Shown: positions 21,869 through 28,129 of the stretch, piece after piece
Layout: each line of letters opens with the position of its first letter
How positions within the stretch are numbered: the first letter of the stretch is position 1
Assembly (NCBI RefSeq): GCF_019457515.1
Contig: NZ_CP080421.1
Location: forward strand, 620,001 to 684,000
Reading direction: 5' to 3'
DNA length: 64,000 nucleotides
Source of the DNA: Shewanella mesophila
GTDB taxonomy: Bacteria; Pseudomonadota; Gammaproteobacteria; Enterobacterales; Shewanellaceae
The notes under the pieces: model-generated
What the model was told of the DNA's origin: nothing
Database searches by the model: none
Seen by the model: only the letters and a program-made list of their open reading frames with translations
Program-made: the position numbers and the translations under genes

Positions 21869-22175
21869 CCAGTATTTTCATCTCTTCGATTGAACGGTAT
21901 TTGTGTGTTTCAGGAGCTAATTAGCTAGCTTATTTATGCCCCAAAGTGAGTTAGCACCTGGTTTGCGGAGTAGTTACAAGCAGACTTTCTCGCCTAGAAA
22001 TTTTCATCCATTTCACTCAAATGTTGCAATGCTTAAAAGCTGGACAGGCATACAGTCATATTGAAATCATGACGATTTTTATCCCAACTTCGTGCGCGTT
22101 TTCACATTCCGATATAAATAAATGTGATTAAAATCATGTGGTTATAAAGCATGTAGGTTAGATAATAGGTTTGGG

Positions 22176-22193
22176 AAACGCGCATGCGCGTTT
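22176..22193. promoter_or_regulatory. 18-bp perfect palindrome
   Basis: AAACGCGCATGCGCGTTT is its own reverse complement. A close relative (AAACGCGCATGCGCAC) is at 22280-22295, and half-sites GTGCGCGTTT are at 22092 and 22252. It could be an operator or part of recombination-site structure. Confidence 0.45.
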
Positions 22194-22208
22194 TTCCGGA
22201 TGGTATAT

Positions 22209-22226
22209 TTAACAGAATACTGTTAA
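22209..22226. promoter_or_regulatory. Inverted repeat TTAACAG-N4-CTGTTAA
   Basis: A perfect 7-bp inverted repeat about 100 bp upstream of the cassette-1 gene start; geometry suits a dimeric repressor. The regulator is unknown. Confidence 0.35.
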
Positions 22227-22246
22227 GTTCTTTACATACAGATAGT

Positions 22247-22310
22247 TAACTGTGCGCGTTTTCACTGGTCCAACGAGGTAAACGCGCATGCGCACGAATA
22301 AGCTGTTAGC
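22247..22310 (+). other. Possible attC-like site at the left edge of cassette 1
   Basis: TAAC at the left and GTTAGC at 22305-22310 bracket an imperfect stem built of GTGCGCGTTT and AAACGCGCATGCGCAC. The order of parts resembles an attC site, and the next cassette starts with the complementary GCTAAC. The outer boxes do not match the consensus well, so this may instead be a regulatory palindrome pair. Confidence 0.3.
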
Positions 22311-22326
22311 TTTCTCCGAGGTTACT

Positions 22327-22944
22327 TTGATAAGAGCAACAAAAATTAATATTCAAGACGCAATTATCGAAGCAATTGTGTCTGCATCAAAAGAATCATT
22401 TGAAAATACCGGGGTTCATATAAGAAAAATGCCTGAGTATTATTTGAATGTTCTTATTGCTCATAGGTTAACTAATATTTTCCCTAGTCTTGGTTATAGG
22501 CTCGAGATGCCAGTTAAGGAGGCTCTTCTTGGCTTGGGAGTAAATAGTGCAGAAAACGGTGATGATCTCAGAGATGGTGGGAGATTTGATATTGTTCTTA
22601 CCAGTAAGAAAAGTAGGAAGCTAAGGCATGTAATTGAAGTGAAGCGATCGTTAAGTAATCGTCAGTTGCTTAAAGACGCAAAGAGGTTGAAAGCTCTAGC
22701 GACTGAACGACACCAGTCAAAGCGTCTGGAAACAGGGTTCATTGCAACAGTCAGTAGGCTTAGAATTAGCCCAAGAGCAAATAATATTGATGGACTGCTT
22801 GATACTCGAATGAGCAATATTCAAAGGTGTCTTGGAAGTAGCATGAATGTAAGTTGCCGCTTTCAAGTGCTTGATTCAGGGCTATTTGGTTTTCCTGTAA
22901 ATGAATCGCTTGTTGTGACAGTTTTTTGCTTACAAAAAAGCTAA
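22327..22944 (+). CDS. Hypothetical protein with a PD-(D/E)XK nuclease-like motif (gene cassette 1)
   Basis: A ~205-residue protein I do not recognise. The segment GRFDIVLTS ... RHVIEVKRS has the Asp-x(n)-Glu-x-Lys spacing of PD-(D/E)XK endonuclease-like folds, followed by a helical region (NRQLLKDAKRLKALA). The frame is open from ATG 22288, but TTG 22327 has CCGAGG at the right distance, and 22288 lies inside a palindromic stretch, so the shorter form is chosen. The stop codon TAA is the first part of the attC-like site, normal for integron cassettes. Codon use is A+T-rich compared with neighbours, which fits acquisition. A defence or restriction role is conceivable but unproven. Confidence 0.6.
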   Translation: MIRATKINIQDAIIEAIVSASKESFENTGVHIRKMPEYYLNVLIAHRLTNIFPSLGYRLEMPVKEALLGLGVNSAENGDDLRDGGRFDIVLTSKKSRKLRHVIEVKRSLSNRQLLKDAKRLKALATERHQSKRLETGFIATVSRLRISPRANNIDGLLDTRMSNIQRCLGSSMNVSCRFQVLDSGLFGFPVNESLVVTVFCLQKS

Positions 22945-22985
22945 CAAAGCATTGCAGCGGACAAACCGCTGAATGAGGCGTTGGT
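22942..22985 (+). other. attC-like recombination site closing cassette 1 (short form)
   Basis: It runs from TAACAA at the CDS stop to GGCGTTGGT. In between is a strong stem, CATTGCAGCGG / CCGCTGAATG, with a 5-nt loop and a single unpaired G, as expected for an attC hairpin with an extrahelical base. The site is short for attC. The IS element begins directly after its GTTGGT core. Confidence 0.6.
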
Positions 22986-22997
22986 ATGACTCCCCAC

Positions 22998-23291
22998 GTC
23001 AAGCAGAACGTAACAATATAGGCCTAAATTTTTAAGCCAATTTTAGTTTACCCCCTATGGGATTGAGTTAATGCAGACGATGAGGCAAGTACTTTCGTCG
23101 GTTGTCATGCTGGGATCCGTGGATTACTCATTTTTCAATAAGCAGCGCCTACCTTACTTGATCCGTCGTGGCACCTGTCGTCAGTCTATGTTCGTGGTTC
23201 AATACAGGATTAGCCGTATTGCCATCCTAACGCCGTCGGTGGTTGTGCCACACCCGATGCCTAATCAACCGCATTAACTCAAAATCGTTAC
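22998..23291 (-). ncRNA. Candidate bridge-RNA region of the IS1111-type element
   Basis: IS110-family elements encode a structured bridge RNA in their long non-coding end, and in the IS1111 branch this is downstream of the transposase gene. This 294-bp non-coding end fits by position and length. I did not derive the fold or the target- and donor-binding loops. Small inverted repeats are visible, e.g. GTGGTTGTGCCAC around 23239. Confidence 0.35.
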
Positions 23292-24446
23292 TCATGCAGG
23301 AACTCTCGCTATCCGTAATTTAGGGTCAACTTGTACTAACACCACTTCTCTTGCAATAGCCCAAATATAAGCAATCATCTCTCGTGCAATAGCCGTCACG
23401 ACGACATTGTAGTGTTTACCTTTATACATTAATCGTTGATAGCGTCTGCATAACCTTAATTGCGCTTGCCATGCGATATCAATAATCTGCTTTGGTAAGC
23501 CTTCTTGTCGTTTTTGTAAATCCGTTGAGATGTTAGCTGAGTAACGGTAAGTATGAGCACCTTCTACTAATAATCGGCGAGCACGGCTATTACCGCATTT
23601 TGTGATGGCTCCAATATGCCGTTTCCCGCCGCTTGAATGTTCTGAAGGTACTAACCCCAGATAGCTCATCAGTTTTCTAGGGTGATCAAACCGGGTGAGA
23701 TCTCCTAGTTCAGCAATCACTCCGGTAGCCACTAACAGCCTTACACCTCTAAGAGCTTGGATTGCTTTCACAACAGGATAATAGCGCCAATTCTTTACAT
23801 GATGTTCCAATTCATTATCGAGCCGCTTAAGCCTTGATAGGCGTTCGGTAATGGTTTGTAAATATTCTTGTAAGACAATCTGTTGACTAGGATGGGGCAA
23901 GATGAGTTCTGTTAACCAGCGTAAATGTTGTAGTGACCAGTTAGCGGTGCCTTTATAGTTGATATTATTTCGTAATAGCAGCGCTTTGAGCTGATATTTG
24001 GCATCTTTTAAATCTTTCATTGCCGTTTCTCGCGCACGTGATAAGTCACGGATAGCTTCATCTTCTGGCTCTGGTACATATATTGGGGTTAAGTCTTCAG
24101 ATTTAAGTAACTTTGCTAATTTAAGCGCATCTCGCTTATCCGTTTTGACCTTCTCCCCAGGCTTTTTAGGAACTAGAGAAGGAGCTATTACATAGCAACA
24201 ATGACCAAGGCTTGTGAGTAAGCGATAAACCCAATAGCCACAAGGTCCAGCTTCGTAGACGAAATGCAATATAGCGTTAGGATATTTTGATTGGAATTGT
24301 TGAGCGAGTTTGGTGATTGAGGCCTTCGCACTAGAAACTCTACCGTAATGAACGGCTTGCGCTCCACGTTGTTCTTCAATATAAGCAACTTCAACGAATT
24401 CTTTATGCGTATCAAGGCCAATAAAAAGTGTGCTATGTTGTTTCAT
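23292..24446 (-). CDS. IS110/IS1111-family transposase
   Basis: A ~384-residue DEDD recombinase. The N-terminal RuvC-like domain shows Asp in IGLDTHKEF, Glu in VYEAGPCG and the Asp pair in KTDKRDA. The C-terminal Tnp20 domain shows LMSYLGLVPSEHSSGGK with the conserved Ser region, then GNSRARRLLVEGA. The protein appears intact. ATG 24446 is preferred over the in-frame 24458 start because GGAG lies 6-9 bp upstream of it. That ribosome site and start codon form one arm of a 15-bp inverted repeat (24445-24459 with 24515-24529). Confidence 0.9.
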   Translation of the reverse strand: MKQHSTLFIGLDTHKEFVEVAYIEEQRGAQAVHYGRVSSAKASITKLAQQFQSKYPNAILHFVYEAGPCGYWVYRLLTSLGHCCYVIAPSLVPKKPGEKVKTDKRDALKLAKLLKSEDLTPIYVPEPEDEAIRDLSRARETAMKDLKDAKYQLKALLLRNNINYKGTANWSLQHLRWLTELILPHPSQQIVLQEYLQTITERLSRLKRLDNELEHHVKNWRYYPVVKAIQALRGVRLLVATGVIAELGDLTRFDHPRKLMSYLGLVPSEHSSGGKRHIGAITKCGNSRARRLLVEGAHTYRYSANISTDLQKRQEGLPKQIIDIAWQAQLRLCRRYQRLMYKGKHYNVVVTAIAREMIAYIWAIAREVVLVQVDPKLRIARVPA

Positions 24447-24529
24447 GCTGATCTCCAATTTTTAGTTTATGAACAAAACTAGTATGGCTCTGGCTTTCAG
24501 CTAACCCACGATTGATTGGAGATCAGCAT
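24445..24529 (-). promoter_or_regulatory. Inverted repeat that would sequester the transposase start
   Basis: Perfect 15-bp arms, ATGCTGATCTCCAAT at 24445-24459 and its complement at 24515-24529, separated by 55 bp. On the minus strand the downstream arm includes the GGAG ribosome site and the ATG of the transposase. Read-through transcripts from outside would contain both arms and could fold the start shut; a transcript started between the arms would not. Confidence 0.6.
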
Positions 24530-24565
24530 CTTTGTGGGGAGTCATTATGTCTACATGTACGAATC

Positions 24566-24988
24566 ATGAGAAATATCGAAGCCATAATTAAAGACATCGA
24601 AGAGTACACACCAGTCAATGACGAGTGGGAGTCTCTTGATGAACTAATAGATGAAGCCTGCAATGCAAATGATCGAAAGGCTGTTAAGCCTTTACTTGGT
24701 TTGTTAGAGCGCAACCAAGATCATGATGGCTATGGTGTCTTTTGGTCAATTGTTCACGGTTTAGAAGGTTTAGGTGGTTACGAAACTGAACTGGCAGCCT
24801 CTGTATTAAGTAAGCCCCATGAAATGAGCGTATTTATGCTCAACCGGATGATAAACGGTGGCATTCAAGCAATTGATGGTAGGCCGGTATTGGAAATACT
24901 TAGAGAAATTGCAACTAATACTTCCTTTCCAAATAGTGTGCGAGAAGATGCTAAGCGCTTGGTGGCCTATCAGCAAGAAAACATGTAA
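24566..24988 (+). CDS. Hypothetical helical protein (gene cassette 2)
   Basis: A 140-residue acidic, mostly helical protein starting MRNIEAIIKDIEEY. Repeated helix pairs (DRKAVKPLLGLLE, ETELAASVLSKP, GRPVLEILREIA) suggest a HEAT/ARM-like fold, a shape common among immunity proteins and other cassette products, but I cannot assign a function. The frame extends upstream into the IS; ATG 24566 lies outside it and gives a coherent protein. The stop TAA at 24986-24988 begins the attC-like site. Confidence 0.65.
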   Translation: MRNIEAIIKDIEEYTPVNDEWESLDELIDEACNANDRKAVKPLLGLLERNQDHDGYGVFWSIVHGLEGLGGYETELAASVLSKPHEMSVFMLNRMINGGIQAIDGRPVLEILREIATNTSFPNSVREDAKRLVAYQQENM

Positions 24989-25101
24989 CAAGCCAATGCA
25001 CGCGGAGCCAGCTATGTTGCGCAATTTTTGTGGTGTCGCTACGCTCCTTTATACCACAAAAATTGCTCCACTCCGCTGGCCCGGTGATTGGGGCGTTAGC
25101 C
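24986..25101 (+). other. attC-like recombination site closing cassette 2 (long form)
   Basis: It runs from TAACAAGCC at the CDS stop to GGGGCGTTAGCC. The outer arms GCCAATGCACGCGGAGCCAGC-type and GCTGGCCCGGTGATTGGGGC pair imperfectly. The centre is a second stem, GCAATTTTTGTGGT (25021-25034) with ACCACAAAAATTGC (25053-25066), forming the variable terminal structure. Overall plan and the closing GTTAGCC are typical of integron attC sites of Vibrio and Shewanella. No integrase gene is in the window. Confidence 0.75.
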
Positions 25102-25219
25102 ATAGAAATATTAATCTTAAACTCACATAGTAGAGCAAAAGTCCTAACTCAAAATGTCCAAAAATGTTTTAGAACTTGGCCGCTCAGTAACGTTAAATCG
25201 AAGAGACGTTGGATACCTG
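25102..25219. other. Non-coding stretch after cassette 2
   Basis: No gene or repeat is supported here; an overlapping open frame runs through the attC-like site and the repeat and is not credible. Confidence 0.5.
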
Positions 25220-25325
25220 GTGTAGATACGCCAGTGAGCTTCCGAAACAGGGATGTTTCGGTAGAGCCTATAGGGATATATTCACGGCGTCTCACAGGCA
25301 TATCTGCACATGAGCCCACCGCAGG
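25220..25325 (+). repeat. Structured intergenic repeat, copy B
   Basis: It aligns without gaps to the reverse complement of 21762-21868. The central hairpin is CCGAAACA-GGGA-TGTTTCGG: the loop is the same as in copy A but the 8-bp stem is almost entirely different, with pairing kept. It lies just outside the cassette block on the side away from rlmB. Confidence 0.7.
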
Positions 25326-25441
25326 TGATAAATACACCAAGAAGCCATGGTTCAAAGCACCCTTTCAAATACATAAGTCAGGTAGACGCTACCTTATCAA
25401 ATCAGCATTGAAACCTTGTGCTCATCAAGGTTCGCAAACTT

Positions 25442-26185
25442 TTATTTAAAGGTATAAAGCAGATTAAAGGTGGTGACGGTATCTGTCTGCTTTGAGCCTT
25501 CGGGAACCACGTCAGTGTACTTGACGTTCATGCCTATCTTAAACGCCCAATCTTGGAAGAGGGTGTTCTTGTAACTCATGTCTAGGGTCAAGGTGTTATT
25601 GGACTCGCCCACTTCGGCGGTGAGATCGGCGTTGAAACTGGTGTATTCGTGGATTTTTTGCTCAAATTTGGCCGCGGTACGAAGAATTATCTCGCGGTCG
25701 GCTTCAGGCTCTGGGATGGTTTCACTGCTTTGTGGCAAGTTGTACCGATAACCTGGGCCGACCTCTAAACTGAGCTTTGTGCTACTGCCGTTGATGGCAT
25801 CGAAACCGTAACCGGTTGAAACGATGGAGATACGAGTGTAACTACCAAATCTATCGTCGGTAAAATCACCGCGTGCAAACACATAACCTTTGTAGAATTT
25901 ATAGCTCGACTGAAGTTGGATATCATACTTCTCAGAGGTGGTCGTTTCTGCATCGGCTGCGTAATAAGCTTTAAATACGCCTTCTTGGCGAAACTTATCG
26001 GTGTCATAGACCAACTTAGTTCGGCCATTAAAGCTGCTTGAATCTGTGTTACCTGTATTGATCTGCAAGCCAGCTTCTATCTCGGCTGAGAAGTCGCTTG
26101 GAGGCTCCTGATAGTCTGGTGGCACCAATGCCCATGCACTATGAGATAGACAAAGCGATGCGAAAAAAAAGCTGGCTCTTAACAT
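25442..26185 (-). CDS. DUF481-family outer-membrane protein
   Basis: A 247-residue exported protein with signal peptide [19 protein letters not shown] and a pattern of alternating hydrophobic residues ending in a C-terminal Phe-Lys (LLYTFK), as in outer-membrane beta-barrels. The opening [21 protein letters not shown] is typical of DUF481/YdiY 'salt-induced' proteins. Function is unknown. The frame is open to 26242, but ATG 26185 begins the signal peptide; no good ribosome site is seen. It is divergent from rpsF. Confidence 0.8.
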   Translation of the reverse strand: MLRASFFFASLCLSHSAWALVPPDYQEPPSDFSAEIEAGLQINTGNTDSSSFNGRTKLVYDTDKFRQEGVFKAYYAADAETTTSEKYDIQLQSSYKFYKGYVFARGDFTDDRFGSYTRISIVSTGYGFDAINGSSTKLSLEVGPGYRYNLPQSSETIPEPEADREIILRTAAKFEQKIHEYTSFNADLTAEVGESNNTLTLDMSYKNTLFQDWAFKIGMNVKYTDVVPEGSKQTDTVTTFNLLYTFK

Positions 26186-26411
26186 TATTTTTATTCTTGA
26201 ACGAGTCGAATTGATGGAGGCTTTATTTAAGTGGACCATCATACCGTTTCACTGTCCGATGGGCAAAGGCAATAGCGAAAGATATCGCTTGAGTTTAATC
26301 CTCTTCCCATGTAATATTCCGCGGCTTAATTCAGTCACTTTAATTAGTTCCTTGCCTCCATTTGGTCTGACTGAGCCAACAACGAGGCTAGATAACCGTA
26401 AGGAGCAAAAA

Positions 26412-26822
26412 ATGCGTCATTATGAAATCGTATTTTTAGTTCACCCTGATCAGAGTGAACAAGTGCCAGGTATGATCGAACGTTACACGGGTATTCTTAC
26501 CCAAGCTGGCGGTCAAGTTCACCGTTTAGAAGATTGGGGCCGTCGTCAATTGGCTTACCCAATCATCGAATTGCACAAAGCTCACTATGTTCTTATGAAC
26601 GTAGAAGCGACTGCAGAATCGGTTGAAGAGCTAGAAACAGCTTTCCGTTTCAACGACGCTGTTCTTCGTAGCATGGTTATGCGCACTAAAGGTGCCATCA
26701 CTGAAGCTTCTCCAATGGCTAAAGCGAAAGACGAGCGTGATTCACGTCGTTCTAGCGAAGACCGTCCAGTTGCTGATGCATCTGATGAGTCTGAAGAAGC
26801 CGCTGAAAACACAGCTGAGTAA
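26412..26822 (+). CDS. rpsF: 30S ribosomal protein S6
   Basis: A 136-residue small-subunit protein starting [14 protein letters not shown] with the S6 core [19 protein letters not shown] and an acidic, Ser/Glu-rich tail. AAGGAG precedes ATG 26412; the frame upstream to 26211 is not coding. First gene of the S6-PriB-S18-L9 operon. The 226-bp leader could carry the S6:S18 autoregulatory RNA, which I could not identify with confidence. Confidence 0.98.
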   Translation: MRHYEIVFLVHPDQSEQVPGMIERYTGILTQAGGQVHRLEDWGRRQLAYPIIELHKAHYVLMNVEATAESVEELETAFRFNDAVLRSMVMRTKGAITEASPMAKAKDERDSRRSSEDRPVADASDESEEAAENTAE

Positions 26823-26830
26823 GTTTTTCT

Positions 26831-27375
<545 letters not shown>

Positions 27376-27402
27376 TACCGCATCAATTTAGAGGAATATA
27401 AA

Positions 27403-27855
27403 ATGAACGTTATTTTACTAGATAAAATCGCTAACCTAGGTAACTTGGGTGACCAAGTTTCTGTAAAAGCGGGTTACGCACGTAACTACCTTTTACCACA
27501 AGGTAAAGCTGTTGTTGCTAACGCTGCTAACACTGAAGTTTTTGAAGCACGTCGTGCTGAATTAGAAGCTAAGTTAGCTGGTGATCTAGCTGCTGCAAAC
27601 GAGCGCGCTGAGAAGATCAACGCACTTGAGCCTGTTGTTATCGCTTCTAAAGCTGGTGACGAAGGTAAGCTATTCGGTTCAATTGGTAACCGTGATATCG
27701 CTGATGCAGTAACCGCTGCTGGTGTTGAACTTGCTAAGAGCGAAGTTCGTCTTCCACTAGGTGCTATCCGCACTACTGGTGAATACGAAATTGATGTTCA
27801 AGTTCACACTGAAGTTAAAGCTGTTGTTAAAGTTTCTGTTGTTGCAGAAGACTAA
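27403..27855 (+). CDS. rplI: 50S ribosomal protein L9
   Basis: A 150-residue protein with the L9 signature [32 protein letters not shown] N-terminal domain, a long connecting helix and a C-terminal domain. GAGG precedes the ATG. Last gene of the operon, followed by a terminator. Confidence 0.98.
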   Translation: MNVILLDKIANLGNLGDQVSVKAGYARNYLLPQGKAVVANAANTEVFEARRAELEAKLAGDLAAANERAEKINALEPVVIASKAGDEGKLFGSIGNRDIADAVTAAGVELAKSEVRLPLGAIRTTGEYEIDVQVHTEVKAVVKVSVVAED

Positions 27856-27880
27856 TACCTCAGTTTAAAAGCTTTAAAGA

Positions 27881-27917
27881 AAACACCGCACTAAGTTGAT
27901 TAGGCGGTGTTTTTTTT
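27881..27917 (+). terminator. Intrinsic terminator after rplI
   Basis: ACACCGC and GCGGTGT pair around an inner CTAA/TTAG stem, followed by eight T. Confidence 0.9.
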
Positions 27918-27936
27918 ATGCCTGAAATATGTTAAT

Positions 27937-28038
27937 AAGCTAGAAGCTAGAAGCTAGAAGCTAGAAGCTAGAAGCTAGAAGCTAGAAGCTAGAAGCTAGA
28001 AGCTAGAAGCTAGAAGCTAGAAGCTAGAAGCTAGAAGC
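27937..28038. repeat. Heptanucleotide tandem repeat, about 14.5 copies
   Basis: The 7-bp unit AAGCTAG is repeated perfectly for 102 bp. It lies between two convergent genes (rplI and the S46 peptidase), outside any reading frame. Perfect identity implies recent expansion or active slippage. The assembled copy number may be unreliable. Confidence 0.95.
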
Positions 28039-28051
28039 CGACGACGTCGGC
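28037..28051. other. Small hairpin at the end of the tandem repeat
   Basis: GCCGAC-GAC-GTCGGC, a 6-bp stem with a 3-nt loop, directly after the last repeat unit. No T-run follows, so termination is doubtful. Confidence 0.4.
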
Positions 28052-28129
28052 GATCTCGTAGGGCTTAGCCCGTTCTAGCAGCCACTCAGTGGTGATCTCG
28101 AGGCTAAAACAGACTAGGCCCTTTGAGCG

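Larger units (their letters stand above)
21869..22246. other. Non-coding stretch before the first cassette
   Basis: I see no gene. The stretch contains GTGCGCGTTTTCAC at 22092-22105 (repeated at 22252-22265), an 18-bp palindrome at 22176-22193 and a second inverted repeat at 22209-22226. Base composition is more A+T-rich than in the neighbouring core genes. Confidence 0.5.
22986..24545 (-). mobile_element. IS110/IS1111-family insertion sequence
   Basis: A 1560-bp element bounded by a perfect 12-bp inverted repeat, ATGACTCCCCAC (22986-22997) and GTGGGGAGTCAT (24534-24545). It contains one transposase gene on the minus strand, ~305 bp of non-coding DNA after the gene and ~100 bp before it. Terminal inverted repeats and the long 3' non-coding end are features of the IS1111 branch of IS110. 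No target duplication is visible, as usual for this family. It abuts the attC-like site of cassette 1, which fits the IS1111 elements known to target attC sites. The boundaries are read from the inverted repeats only. Confidence 0.8.

Noticed and set aside
23071..23277. 68-codon frame in the IS non-coding end
   Set aside because: Lies in the region expected to encode the bridge RNA; no ribosome site, composition unlike a protein.
25030..25449. 139-codon plus-strand frame after cassette 2
   Set aside because: It runs through the attC-like site and repeat copy B, and its end overlaps the DUF481 gene; no ribosome site.
27937..28038. Tandem repeat considered as a CRISPR array
   Set aside because: Units are 7 bp, directly adjacent, with no spacers and no cas genes nearby.
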